Assembly (NCBI RefSeq): GCF_000421845.1
Contig: NZ_ATXU01000013.1
Location: forward strand, 1-53,259
Source of the DNA: Leucobacter chironomi DSM 19883
GTDB lineage: Bacteria > Actinomycetota > Actinomycetes > Actinomycetales > Microbacteriaceae
DNA: 53,259 nucleotides
Direction: 5' to 3'
Part shown: positions 1-7,979 of the stretch, in pieces
How the letters are laid out: each line of letters begins with the position of its first letter
Position numbering within the stretch: the first letter of the stretch is position 1
Notes under the pieces: generated by a model
Told to the model about the DNA's origin: nothing
Databases searched by the model: none
Seen by the model: only the letters and a program-made list of their open reading frames with translations
Position numbers and translations under genes: made by a program

Positions 1-947
1 GTGGTGTTGTTGCGCCATTGGCGGGGTGTGGTGCCGAATTCTTCGCGGAAGATGCGGCTGAAGTGGCTGGCGGAGACGAACCCGTGCTGTTGGGCGAGGA
101 CGCCGATGGGGACGTCGATGGTGGCCGGTGCGGTCAGGGCGTCGCGGACGCGACGCAGGCGCTGGGACTGGATCAGCTGCGCGAGCCTGATGTCCGCGCG
201 GGACATCTCTGCGTAGAGCAGACGCTCGGACACGTGCAGGTCCTTCGCGATCCTGGCGGCTCCGAGGCCGGGGTCGGTGAGGTTGTCGAGCACGTAGGTG
301 ACGATCTGCTCGGCCAGCGGATACCGGGTCGTGGCGCGGTCGGGAGTGAGGGCGCTGAGCAGGGTGACTTTCAGCAGGTCGGCGACGGGCGCGAACACGT
401 CGACCTCGTCGCGAAGGCTGAGTTCGGAGTCCATCACGCCCCCGAGCACGGACCGCAGCAGCGCCGCCAGCGAGGTCCGCTCCTGCAGGTCGACACCCGA
501 GACCTCAGCGACCTGATCCGCCGTCAACCCCACCACACCCAACGGCAGTCGGAAGAAGTCCCCGATGACTCCTTCGTCGAAGGCGTGGACGTAGGGGCTC
601 GTGCTCGGGTAAACGACGATGCTGCCCGGGGTCATCACGGTCTGGTCATCGCCACGGCGCAGCATCGACCGGTTGCCGCGCTGGAAGACCACGAACAATG
701 ACTCGTCGTCGTCCGACATGATCATCCGCTGGGGACGCATAGCGAGGGCAGCCAGCGAGGGCACCGTCTTGACGGACAACGCTCTCAGCTGCCCGATGTC
801 TTGGTAGGACACGTTCACATGCGCCTCGCGGCCCTGCGGGTCGAGAGTCAGGTCTGTCTGAACGAGGTTCTCGCAGAGCATCGTACGGATCGTCTCCACG
901 CGGTCACGTTGATCGACGCTGCGCGAGTCCCATGTCTGCTGCATCAT
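1..947 (-). CDS. AraC-family transcriptional regulator, 3' end cut by window edge
   Basis: The reading frame is open from the paired ATG ATG codons at 947-942 to the window edge, giving at least 315 residues with no stop. The N-terminal two thirds resemble the AraC-binding-like domain (for example TPGSIVVYPSTSPYV). The C-terminal part is a double HTH of the AraC/XylS type, with LGAARIAKDLHVSERLLY as the first helix-turn-helix and GFVSASHFSRIFREEFGTTP as the hallmark second one. Family members are usually 300-330 residues, so only a few residues are missing. It lies 45 bp downstream of the DUF5709 gene on the same strand and may be co-transcribed with it. The ligand is unknown. The plus-strand reading frames here are shadows. 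Confidence 0.88.
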   Translation of the reverse strand, partial: MMQQTWDSRSVDQRDRVETIRTMLCENLVQTDLTLDPQGREAHVNVSYQDIGQLRALSVKTVPSLAALAMRPQRMIMSDDDESLFVVFQRGNRSMLRRGDDQTVMTPGSIVVYPSTSPYVHAFDEGVIGDFFRLPLGVVGLTADQVAEVSGVDLQERTSLAALLRSVLGGVMDSELSLRDEVDVFAPVADLLKVTLLSALTPDRATTRYPLAEQIVTYVLDNLTDPGLGAARIAKDLHVSERLLYAEMSRADIRLAQLIQSQRLRRVRDALTAPATIDVPIGVLAQQHGFVSASHFSRIFREEFGTTPRQWRNNT

Positions 948-992
948 TACAGCCTCCGCCGTTCTCCCGGGCTTCCCCGGTCTGATTCCAGA

Positions 993-1451
993 CTATTGCC
1001 GGTCATAGTCGCCCTCGTCGATGACGACATGGATAGCTGCCTCCTCGGCGGAGGCGGCGCCGTTGTCGATGCCGATGTCGGAGGCCCAGAAGTCGGAGGA
1101 TGGGTCTGGGTTGCCGGGTTCGGTCCAGATCAGCCGTCCAGCGCGTACCGATCCGACCTGGTCGTCAAGGATCTCGCCGTCCGTGCCGATGATGTCGCCG
1201 ATCCCGTCGCCCATCGGCTCTTCGGGTTCGTGCTCCGGCACCTCACGCGCCAAGCGAGCCGCCAGCGGTTCTCGAGTACGTGCTTCGCGTGCGGTGAATC
1301 CCCACGACAGTTCGGATGACCGCCGCTCCGGTGGAGAGTATCCCGGGCCGTCGTCATCGGAGTCTTCGCCGAGAAGATCCGAGTCGAGGCTCTCATCCGG
1401 CGGAAGCAGATCGAACTCGATGTCCTGCCCGCTGATCGATCCATCAGTCAT
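993..1451 (-). CDS. DUF5709 family protein
   Basis: A 152-residue, strongly acidic, probably soluble protein without a signal peptide or membrane segment. The layout of an acidic N-terminus followed by a GYSPPERR motif (about residues 36-43) and a conserved C-terminal stretch matches the actinobacterial DUF5709 family, whose function is unknown. Its ATG overlaps the stop of the upstream AhpD-like gene by four bases (ATGA), so the two are translationally coupled. In other actinobacteria such proteins are often found near stress genes, which fits this neighbourhood, but no role can be read from the sequence. Confidence 0.75.
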   Translation of the reverse strand: MTDGSISGQDIEFDLLPPDESLDSDLLGEDSDDDGPGYSPPERRSSELSWGFTAREARTREPLAARLAREVPEHEPEEPMGDGIGDIIGTDGEILDDQVGSVRAGRLIWTEPGNPDPSSDFWASDIGIDNGAASAEEAAIHVVIDEGDYDRQ

Positions 1452-1984
1452 GATGGGTTCCCTTTCTTTCCCCGGGCGCCTGGTCTATCGGCGTCACGTG
1501 CAGGCTCTTCGTCACCGGGTGACATCACCGGTACGGCGCCCTGCGCGAGCTTCAGCCTCGTCCACACGTTCATGTTGATGACGACGGCTGCGATCTCCGC
1601 GATCTCACGCTCATCGAAGACCACCGTCAGTCCTTGATGCATCTCATCGAAGTGCTCGTGCTCGTAACGTGTCAGCGCTTCGCAGTACGCCAGTGCGAGT
1701 GCTTCGGAACCGGAGAACATCGTGCTCTGCCGCCAGCTCGCCAGGTGCGCGACCATCGCCGCGCCGATGCCTACCTCCACGGCGATACGCGTGTGCAGGA
1801 TCAGGCAGTACGAGCACGGATTGATCTGAGCAACCCGCAATCGGAGAAGGGCAGCGAGGCGATCACCGATCGACAACTTTGCCGTGTACCCGAACCCCGC
1901 AGCCATCTGCTTCGCAAGCTCATGGAAGTCAGAGAGATCCGGATCAAAGCGCACATTCTCGAAATCGATCTGCTCTGATATCAC
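1448..1984 (-). CDS. AhpD-like / carboxymuconolactone decarboxylase family protein
   Basis: A 178-residue protein of the CMD/AhpD fold. It carries the redox motif C57-x2-C60-x3-H64 in NPCSYCLILH, as in alkylhydroperoxidases that reduce peroxides with thiol electrons. The glutamate that precedes the first cysteine by twelve positions in canonical AhpD is an alanine (A45) here, so the proton relay is altered and peroxidase activity is uncertain. The start is GTG at 1984, with GAGGAGAG as a good ribosome binding site just upstream. It is the first gene of a minus-strand group with DUF5709 and an AraC regulator, divergent from msrA. The C-terminal 20 residues are charged and probably disordered. 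Confidence 0.85.
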   Translation of the reverse strand: MISEQIDFENVRFDPDLSDFHELAKQMAAGFGYTAKLSIGDRLAALLRLRVAQINPCSYCLILHTRIAVEVGIGAAMVAHLASWRQSTMFSGSEALALAYCEALTRYEHEHFDEMHQGLTVVFDEREIAEIAAVVINMNVWTRLKLAQGAVPVMSPGDEEPARDADRPGARGKKGNPS

Positions 1985-2123
1985 GATCTCTCCTCACCGT
2001 AGGGCACGGTTCGCTGGCTTGCCGGAGTTCCGACGCCTCCTCCCGACGGTAGATCCGCTTCTCTGCCCCGTGTGGCCTGCCCCTGCAGAGAGCTGTCTTC
2101 TCCCTGCAACCGCCCGCCCCGCT

Positions 2124-2154
2124 TTCGAACGCGGCAGGTCGCGGACATTACGCT
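2124..2154 (+). promoter_or_regulatory. Candidate promoter for the msrA-trx operon
   Basis: In the 254-bp gap between the divergent AhpD-like gene and msrA, a TACGCT hexamer at 2149-2154 fits the actinobacterial -10 consensus TANNNT, with a loose -35-like TTCGAA at 2124-2129 (spacing 19). No coding frame or other repeat was recognised in the gap. The assignment is an inference from short motifs. Confidence 0.3.
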
Positions 2155-2238
2155 GCACAGCCAGGCCACCTGGACAGCACCCGGCTCCGTATCGTGACCC
2201 GAAGGGGCGTCCTGCCCGCCGTGAAGAGAGAGAAGACG

Positions 2239-2739
2239 ATGCCGACCTCGAGAGTGATCCTCGCCAGCGGCTGCTTCTGGGGAGCCCAGGAGCTCTTCCG
2301 CTCACTCCCGGGCGTCGTGAGCACCCGCGTCGGATACTCCGGCGACGACGACACCCCCAACGCGACCTACCGGGATCACGGGGATCACGCAGAAGCCCTC
2401 GAAGTGATCTATGACCCCTCGATCATCCGATTCCAGACACTGCTGGAGTTCTTCTTTCAGATTCACGATCCCACCACTCGGAACCGTCAGGGAAACGACA
2501 TCGGGCGCAGTTACCGATCAGCGATCTTCACGACGACCGAGGGACAGAGGAAGGTCGCCTTCCACGTGATCGAAGCGATCAACGCTTCCGGCCGCTGGCC
2601 AGGAAAAGTCGTGACAGAGGTGGGCGAAGCCGGCCCGTTCTGGGAGGCCGAACCCGAACACCAGGACTACCTGCAGAAGCATCCCAATGGCTACTCGTGC
2701 CATTTCATCCGACCCGACTGGGTACTACCGGGCCGCTGA
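2239..2739 (+). CDS. msrA: Peptide methionine sulfoxide reductase MsrA
   Basis: MsrA reduces the S-epimer of methionine sulfoxide in oxidised proteins and is recycled by thioredoxin. The protein shows GCFWG with the catalytic cysteine at position 12 of the chosen start, the [13 protein letters not shown] segment and FFFQIHDPT, all typical of the family. ATG 2239 is chosen over the in-frame upstream ATG at 2194 because GAGAGAGAAG lies just before it and the 166-residue product then has the usual MsrA length. A second cysteine near the C-terminus (GYSCHF) could resolve the sulfenic acid. A thioredoxin gene follows 450 bp downstream in the same run of genes, giving a matching reductant. Confidence 0.95.
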   Translation: MPTSRVILASGCFWGAQELFRSLPGVVSTRVGYSGDDDTPNATYRDHGDHAEALEVIYDPSIIRFQTLLEFFFQIHDPTTRNRQGNDIGRSYRSAIFTTTEGQRKVAFHVIEAINASGRWPGKVVTEVGEAGPFWEAEPEHQDYLQKHPNGYSCHFIRPDWVLPGR

Positions 2740-2763
2740 CCGAGATCTCGCGATAGGAGAGAC

Positions 2764-3159
2764 ATGAAACATCCCGACGGAATGATCGGCTTGACCGCGA
2801 CCGACGCCGACACTGACCTCCCGGCTGCATCCTCGGACGCAGCCGAAGACTTCGTCATCACTGAGAACGTCGAGTCCGAGCTGTACGAAGCGACCGTGAA
2901 CGGCAAGCTCGCCGCCGGCCTGCTCTACAGCAGAACCGGCGACCGGGTGCTTCTGCTCGCGACGTCCGTGTTCCCCGAGTTCCGCGGAAAGGGAGTCGCG
3001 GCGCGACTCCTTGGAGGCGTCCTCGACAGTCTCCGCGAGGACAAGAAGACCGCGACGGTCTCGTGCCTCTTCGCCGCCGCGTACATCCGCGCTCATCCGG
3101 AGTATGCGGACGTCGTCGACACGCGATTCCCTGGCAACCCCCACGGACACCACCACTGA
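2764..3159 (+). CDS. Small GNAT-fold N-acetyltransferase (YjdJ-like)
   Basis: A 131-residue protein with the short GNAT variant (Acetyltransf_CG type): a beta hairpin ending in LLLLATSVFPEFRGKGVAA, where RGKGVA forms the acetyl-CoA pyrophosphate loop, then LLGGVLDSLRE and a C-terminal AYIRAHPEYADVV helix. Such proteins are the size of a minimal GNAT core and their substrates are unknown. ATG 2764 is preceded by ATAGGAGAG. It sits 24 bp after msrA and 28 bp before trx, so the three are likely one transcript. A His/Gly-rich tail ends the protein. Confidence 0.85.
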   Translation: MKHPDGMIGLTATDADTDLPAASSDAAEDFVITENVESELYEATVNGKLAAGLLYSRTGDRVLLLATSVFPEFRGKGVAARLLGGVLDSLREDKKTATVSCLFAAAYIRAHPEYADVVDTRFPGNPHGHHH

Positions 3160-3187
3160 TCGTCATACGCACAAGAGGAGAATCCAC

Positions 3188-3568
3188 ATGGCAACCGTCG
3201 AACTGACCGAGGACAACTTCGAGGTCACGATCAATCAGAACGACATTGTCCTCGTCGACTTCTGGGCGGACTGGTGCGCACCATGCCATCAGTTTGCGCC
3301 GGTCTTCGAGAAGTCGTCGCAAGACAATCCGGACATCGTCCACGCGAAGCTCGACACGGAGTCGGAGCAGCGCATCACCGCGGCGGCCCAAATCACCGCG
3401 ATTCCCACTCTGCTCGCCTTCCGCCAGGGGTTGCTCGTCTTCAGCCAGGCCGGTGCCCTACCGCCCACTGCCCTGGCCGAAGTGGTAGAGAACGTCAGAG
3501 GACTCGACATGGACGAGGTCGGGAAGGGCCTCGACTCCGATGGCGGCTCGGCCAAGGATGATCGCTGA
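3188..3568 (+). CDS. trxA: Thioredoxin
   Basis: A 126-residue thioredoxin. The active site is WCAPC (C30 and C33), a minor variant of WCGPC, and the cis-proline loop is AIPT (P73). The FWADWCAPC context and the following helix are canonical. ATG 3188 is preceded by AAGAGGAGA. A longer in-frame reading exists upstream but has no homologous content. The C-terminus has about 15 extra acidic residues beyond the usual fold. In this operon it can reduce MsrA and plausibly the AhpD-like protein whose ATG overlaps its stop by one base. Confidence 0.95.
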   Translation: MATVELTEDNFEVTINQNDIVLVDFWADWCAPCHQFAPVFEKSSQDNPDIVHAKLDTESEQRITAAAQITAIPTLLAFRQGLLVFSQAGALPPTALAEVVENVRGLDMDEVGKGLDSDGGSAKDDR

Positions 3569-4056
3569 TGTCCACCTTGCATGGACCACGCCCCTACATG
3601 GACAAGGCCGTCCCAGAAGCATGGGAAGCCGCGTCTGCGTTCGCGACCGCTGCGTCTGAGGCCGCATCGCAACGCGGACTCACTCCCGCCGAGAGCGAGT
3701 TGATCAAGGTTCGGGCGTCGCAGTTGAACGGATGCGTCTTCTGTCTCGATCTGCATTCGCGGCAGGCAAGGCGCGCAGGCCTCAATCAGCAACTACTCGA
3801 CATCTTGCCCGCCTGGCGCGAGTCGCCCCTGTTCAGCGATCGAGAGCGCGCCTTGCTCGCGATCGCTGAAGCAGCCACCCGGCTCCCGCTCGACGCCGCC
3901 GTGAATGTCGAGCTCGCGCAGGCCCGAAGCACTCTCTCCGAGGCGGAGTTCGCGGCCGCGGAGTGGGTCGCTGCGGCTATCAACATGTTCAATCGGATCT
4001 CGATCCTCAGCGAACACCGCGTGCGACCACGCGACTCGGAAGGCAAGCTGAGCTGA
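3568..4056 (+). CDS. AhpD-like alkylhydroperoxidase / CMD family protein
   Basis: A 162-residue CMD/AhpD-fold protein with the complete motif E44-x11-C56-x2-C59-x3-H63 (NGCVFCLDLH), so the peroxidatic machinery and the proton-relay glutamate look intact, unlike the paralogue at 1448-1984. The middle region LLDILPAWRESPLFSDRERA is typical of the family. Its ATG overlaps the thioredoxin stop, indicating translational coupling, and thioredoxin could be its electron donor. It is followed nine bases later by an AraC regulator. Carboxymuconolactone decarboxylase activity is unlikely because no aromatic-catabolism genes are near. Confidence 0.9.
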   Translation: MSTLHGPRPYMDKAVPEAWEAASAFATAASEAASQRGLTPAESELIKVRASQLNGCVFCLDLHSRQARRAGLNQQLLDILPAWRESPLFSDRERALLAIAEAATRLPLDAAVNVELAQARSTLSEAEFAAAEWVAAAINMFNRISILSEHRVRPRDSEGKLS

Positions 4057-4065
4057 CGGTGCGCC

Positions 4066-5085
4066 GTGCGCAGCGTGGCCGCTACGCCAGAGGACGCGTT
4101 CGAGGCCGCGCACGACTTGCCGCCCAGTCAACCGATAAGGTTCACGCGCCCCTACGCAGCGGTTCAAGCGCCAGGCGATATCGCGGCCATAGAGATGGTG
4201 CGTACGGTCCCGTCAAGCCGTACCGTATTCCGGCACGCGAAGATACTCAACGTCGTCGAGGGCTCTTGCGCCCTCGATACTGCTGAGAGCAGGCATGTCC
4301 TGCGTCCTGGCATGTCTCTTGCCCTTGGCACCGGCAAATGGTGCCGGGTGCGGCCATCCCCCTCTGTGCGAATCTGGGCCATCTATGCCGACGAGCAGTT
4401 CTGGCGCACCCAGATGGCATGGTTCCTCCCCGACGCAGAACGAGTAATCGCAGGACTACATCCCCTCGAGTGGGACGGCCGCGCGATCGTCCTTGCACCA
4501 GGTATCGCTGTGCTGCGGCAGGTCGAGCCGATATGGCGACAGATGAGCATCCTGCGCAGCGGGACCCACTCGCCCGAAGTCGTCGCGACTCACACTCTCG
4601 AGCTTCTCGCGCGATGGATGAGGTTGATACTGCCGTACTTTCTGGATGAAGCGTCGGAGACCACCACGGCGCCGTGGACACCTATCAATGGACGACTGAC
4701 CGACTCCGGATCTATTGGCTACGTCGGTCAGGCAATCCGGTTGCTTCGCGGGCGCATCGCAGAGCCGTGGACCGTTGGAGCGCTCTCACGAGAGCTCTCC
4801 CTCTCACGGACCCACCTCACCCGCATGTGCGTACAGCACGCCGGCGCCGCCCCGATGCGTCTACTCACTGAACTCCGGCTCACTGAATTCGCGCGGCTCA
4901 TTGAAGAAACCGATATTTCCGTGATGCGTGCCGCGAGCGAAGTCGGGTGGAGTGACCCGCGCGTAGCATCCCACTGGTTTCATCGTCGCTACGGCATCAC
5001 GCCGACACAGTACCGACGCACACCACACACGGTTCCTGAAGATCGACAAAGCCACGCTATCGCTGCCAACGACACCAGCCGGTAA
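4066..5085 (+). CDS. AraC-family transcriptional regulator
   Basis: A 339-residue AraC/XylS-type regulator. The N-terminal half (to about residue 190) holds a cupin-like sensing domain. The C-terminal HTH pair is clear: VGALSRELSLSRTHLTRM, then VGWSDPRVASHWFHRRYG and TPTQYRR. The start is taken as GTG 4066, nine bases after the AhpD-like stop. An ATG at 4195 would remove part of the sensing domain. It probably regulates the preceding redox operon, which is an inference from position. Codon use is less GC-biased than in the chromosomal genes to the right. Confidence 0.85.
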   Translation: MRSVAATPEDAFEAAHDLPPSQPIRFTRPYAAVQAPGDIAAIEMVRTVPSSRTVFRHAKILNVVEGSCALDTAESRHVLRPGMSLALGTGKWCRVRPSPSVRIWAIYADEQFWRTQMAWFLPDAERVIAGLHPLEWDGRAIVLAPGIAVLRQVEPIWRQMSILRSGTHSPEVVATHTLELLARWMRLILPYFLDEASETTTAPWTPINGRLTDSGSIGYVGQAIRLLRGRIAEPWTVGALSRELSLSRTHLTRMCVQHAGAAPMRLLTELRLTEFARLIEETDISVMRAASEVGWSDPRVASHWFHRRYGITPTQYRRTPHTVPEDRQSHAIAANDTSR

Positions 5086-5218
5086 CCTCTGCGGACTCGT
5101 CGTATGAACCGCTCCACTCGACGCGTGTCCCACGTTTCACCGGCGACGTCGACAGGTCTTGGACTGCCGTGTAGAACACGTCAAATACGTCGGGTTCATC
5201 GCGGAGCCTGACGGCCAC
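5057..5218 (-). CDS. Possible 53-residue small protein or gene remnant
   Basis: In the gap after the AraC gene, the minus strand has an open frame from GTG 5218 to TAG 5057 with an even, charged composition (for example RDEPDVFDVFYTAVQDL). It overlaps the AraC 3' end by 29 bp, tail to tail. The frame stays open to about 5267 without an obvious start, so this may be the end of a decayed gene. No family was recognised and codon bias is weak. Confidence 0.25.
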   Translation of the reverse strand: MAVRLRDEPDVFDVFYTAVQDLSTSPVKRGTRVEWSGSYDESAEVTGWCRWQR

Positions 5219-5282
5219 AGGCCCAGTCCGTTGTCCGTCTCTTCTTCCTGATCCGCCCGGCGCACCTCATGGTCGCAAGGGT

Positions 5283-5300
5283 CAACGGCTTGTGCCGTTG
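5283..5300. promoter_or_regulatory. Hairpin just upstream of the element's first gene
   Basis: CAACGGC-TTGT-GCCGTTG is a perfect 7-bp inverted repeat with a 4-base loop. It lies 10 bases before the GAGGAGG ribosome binding site of the ArdC-like gene. It could be an operator, a leader hairpin or part of a transfer-related site; the sequence alone does not decide. Confidence 0.4.
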
Positions 5301-5323
5301 GCCTCGCCGGGAGGAGGTCATTG

Positions 5324-6415
5324 ATGGCGACGGACGAGGAGGCGCGAGCGGCGCAGGATGCGCGGCTCCAACAGCTCCATGAGCGGCTAACGGCTGCAGT
5401 CGATCAGCTCGTCTCGGGTGAGGACTGGAAGCATGCGCTGGAGTTCGCGGCCCGGTTCCGGGCGAAGTCGTTCAACAACACGCTGCTGATCTGGGCTCAA
5501 CATCTCGATCTCTACGAGGCAGGTCGCACAAGCGCGCCAGAGCCGACCTTCGTGGCCGGTTACAAACAATGGAAGGCGCTGGGTCGCTCGCCGCTCGCAG
5601 GCGGGTCGATGCAGATCTTCGCCCCGCTGATGGCGCGGTTCGCGTCCTCGACACCGCAGAACCCCGAATCATGGCGCCGGCTGGACAAGTATGAGAAGCC
5701 GAGACCCGGCGAAACGGTCCGGTCGAAGATGGTCCGAGCGATCCCGGTGCGTGTCTGGGATGTCTCGATGACCGACGGCCCGCCGATCCCTGAACGCCCG
5801 GCGCCGGCGCTACTGGAAGGCCAGGCGCCGGACGGCTTGTGGAACGGGCTTTCGGCGCTGGCGGTGGCTGAGGGCTTCTCGGTGCTGCGGGTCGAGCACG
5901 AGGGGATGATCCACGGCGCGAACGGCCTGACCGACTTCCAGGCGCGCACGGTCGCGGTGCGGACGAACATGGACGAGGCCGCGCAGGTGAAGACCCTCGC
6001 GCACGAGCTCGCGCATGTGATGCTGCACGGCCCCGACAATCCCGATGCGACCGGGCATCGCGGCATCGGCGAGGTCGAGGCCGAGTCCGTGGCGCTCATG
6101 ATCGGCGCCGCGCATGGCATGGACACCACCGCCTACACGATCCCGTATGTCTCAGGCTGGGCGGGCACGGTGAAGGACAAGGACCCGGTCGAGGTCGTGC
6201 AGGCCACCGGCGAGCGCGTCCGCAAGGTCGCGGTGACGATTCTCGACGCGCTGCCCACCGTCCAGGTCGGCACCGGCGACCCGCCCGGCCTGTCCCGTGA
6301 GCCGGCAGCGACTTCGCGTGTGGCTGGCTCAGAGCGGATCGCACCCCAGTCGGTGCCGGTCGAGTCGGCGCGTTCGTCACGTCCTGCGGACGTGGCGGTG
6401 AGGAGCCTGTCATGA
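5324..6415 (+). CDS. ArdC-like antirestriction protein with ImmA/IrrE metallopeptidase domain
   Basis: A 363-residue protein. Residues 10-105 match the ArdC N-terminal ssDNA-binding domain (FNNTLLIWAQ, FVAGYKQWKALGR). Residues 170-290 form an M78/IrrE-like zinc peptidase with HELAHVMLH (zinc ligands H227 and H231, catalytic E228) and a downstream EVEAESVA glutamate. Such proteins on conjugative elements protect incoming ssDNA from restriction or cleave host repressors. The start is ATG 5324, six bases after GAGGAGG; a TTG one codon upstream is less likely. About 70 disordered residues end the protein. Its stop overlaps the primase start by four bases. Confidence 0.88.
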   Translation: MATDEEARAAQDARLQQLHERLTAAVDQLVSGEDWKHALEFAARFRAKSFNNTLLIWAQHLDLYEAGRTSAPEPTFVAGYKQWKALGRSPLAGGSMQIFAPLMARFASSTPQNPESWRRLDKYEKPRPGETVRSKMVRAIPVRVWDVSMTDGPPIPERPAPALLEGQAPDGLWNGLSALAVAEGFSVLRVEHEGMIHGANGLTDFQARTVAVRTNMDEAAQVKTLAHELAHVMLHGPDNPDATGHRGIGEVEAESVALMIGAAHGMDTTAYTIPYVSGWAGTVKDKDPVEVVQATGERVRKVAVTILDALPTVQVGTGDPPGLSREPAATSRVAGSERIAPQSVPVESARSSRPADVAVRSLS

Positions 6416-7326
6416 GCGTCGCCAGCGTCCTCGCCTCGGTGTCAGGCCTTCCATTGCCGCAGGCCGCCGCACGGCTCGCGGCTGCTGGGGTGCCGGTGTT
6501 CCCGTGCGTCCCGGGCGCGAAGAACCCGCTGTTGAAGCCCGACGAGGAGAACCCGCAGGCGCAGCCCGGCGGGTTCCACACGGCAACCACCGAGACCCGC
6601 CAGGTGGCGGCGTGGTGGCGGCGCTGGCCGTCCGCGAACATCGGCATCCCGACCGGCGCCGCCTCCGGGGTCGAGGTCGTCGATGTGGACCGCAAGCCCG
6701 GCGGCGACGGGTTCGCCGCGTTCGAGCGCTCCCGCCGTGCCGGACTGGTGCCGGGCTGGCTGGCCGTGGTCAGGTCGGCGTCGGGCGGGGCGCACTTCTA
6801 TTTCCCGGCCGACCCGGACCGGCCGCAGCGGTCGTGGCAGGCGGCGAAGGCGCATGTGGACTTCCGCGGCGACGGCGGCTACATCATCGTCCCGCCCTCG
6901 GCCGTGACAGGCTCCGGTTCCTACGAGTTCGTCGCCGGTGCCGACCGTGTGCCCGCCCCGGTCGGTGCGGCTCGGCTGCGGGACTTCCTCGACCCGCGCC
7001 CGGAGCCTGCCCCGCACCAGGTGCGCGGCCCGATCCGCTCGGAGGATGCGGCGCGGCTGGCCGCATGGGTCGGAATGCGCGCCGAAGGCGAGCGCAACCG
7101 CGGCCTGTTCTGGGCATCGTGCCGTCTCGCGGAGGCGGGCCTGTCACTGCCCGAGATGGTCGACGCACTCGCCCCGGCCGGTGAACAGGTCGGCCTCCCG
7201 CAACGGGAGATCGAGACCACGATCCGCTCTGCATACCGCGCCACGCACGTCCAGCCCGCATCCGTCGTCGGACAGGGCGATGCCCCGCGCCAGCCGACGA
7301 AGCTCACCGGGCAGGTGCTCTCATGA
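6412..7326 (+). CDS. Bifunctional DNA primase/polymerase (Prim-Pol) domain protein
   Basis: A 304-residue protein. Residues 18-190 match the Prim-Pol archaeo-eukaryotic primase fold: metal-binding VVDVD (D91 and D93), SGGAHFYF (H128) and VDFRGDGGYIIVPPS with R152. A short helical C-terminal domain (about 210-290) resembles primase C-terminal modules. No helicase domain is fused. It would prime or copy the element's DNA, either for replication of the excised circle or for complementary-strand synthesis after transfer. It is coupled by four-base overlaps to ArdC upstream and DUF2637 downstream. Confidence 0.85.
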   Translation: MSVASVLASVSGLPLPQAAARLAAAGVPVFPCVPGAKNPLLKPDEENPQAQPGGFHTATTETRQVAAWWRRWPSANIGIPTGAASGVEVVDVDRKPGGDGFAAFERSRRAGLVPGWLAVVRSASGGAHFYFPADPDRPQRSWQAAKAHVDFRGDGGYIIVPPSAVTGSGSYEFVAGADRVPAPVGAARLRDFLDPRPEPAPHQVRGPIRSEDAARLAAWVGMRAEGERNRGLFWASCRLAEAGLSLPEMVDALAPAGEQVGLPQREIETTIRSAYRATHVQPASVVGQGDAPRQPTKLTGQVLS

Positions 7327-7979
7327 ATCCGCCAACGACCGTACGGCCGCGGGGCGGGCGGGTCGCGGTCGTGACGGCCGTGGCCGGGACGGTGTTCATC
7401 GCGGCCGGCGCGTTCTGGCTCTCGTTCACCGCCCTCGCAGACCTCGCTCGCCGCTCGGGCGTGGATGCCGGGCAGGCGTGGGCCTGGCCGCTCATCGTCG
7501 ACGGGATCATCGTCGTCGCGACGGTCGCTGTCGTCGCCCTCGCGGGCCAGCGGTCGGCTTGGTACCCGTGGCTGCTGCTCGCGGCCGGTGCACTGGTGTC
7601 GGTGACGGCGAACGCCATCCACGCCGTCGTCGCGGCCGACGCCGACGTGCCGGGCGTGCTCGCCGCGTGTGTGGCGGCGGTGCCGCCGCTGGTGCTGCTG
7701 GCGATCACGCACCTCACCGTGATCCTCACTCGCCCCCTTCCCGTGAGTATCGAGCCCGCCGAGGAGTCTGCGCCTGATGAGGACATGCCTGATGCTGCAC
7801 CGGCGCCGCCGGCAGTCATGCCTGTGCGCCAGGTAGGCCGGGAGCTCGCGGCGCGCCTGCGGGAGCAGGGCTGGTCGAACAAGGCCATCGCCCGCCATCT
7901 GGGCGTGCACCCATCCACCGTGGGCCGCTGGTTCGGCCCGCCCGCACTGACGACGGCTGAGGAGAAGGAGACGCCATGA
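7323..7979 (+). CDS. DUF2637 (SpdB-like) membrane protein with C-terminal HTH
   Basis: A 218-residue protein. Four hydrophobic segments (about 14-38, 55-76, 80-102 and 112-138) match DUF2637, the family of SpdB-type spread proteins of actinobacterial elements. After an acidic Pro/Ala linker (140-170) comes a clear HTH, LREQGWSNKAIARHLGVHPSTVGRWF, ending near residue 208. This predicts a DNA-binding module tethered to the membrane. The product may help position element DNA at the transfer apparatus, which is inference. Confidence 0.8.
   Translation: MNPPTTVRPRGGRVAVVTAVAGTVFIAAGAFWLSFTALADLARRSGVDAGQAWAWPLIVDGIIVVATVAVVALAGQRSAWYPWLLLAAGALVSVTANAIHAVVAADADVPGVLAACVAAVPPLVLLAITHLTVILTRPLPVSIEPAEESAPDEDMPDAAPAPPAVMPVRQVGRELAARLREQGWSNKAIARHLGVHPSTVGRWFGPPALTTAEEKETP

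Noticed and set aside
18..701. Long plus-strand open frame at the left edge
   Set aside because: It is antisense to a clear AraC-family protein whose HTH motifs are intact on the minus strand.
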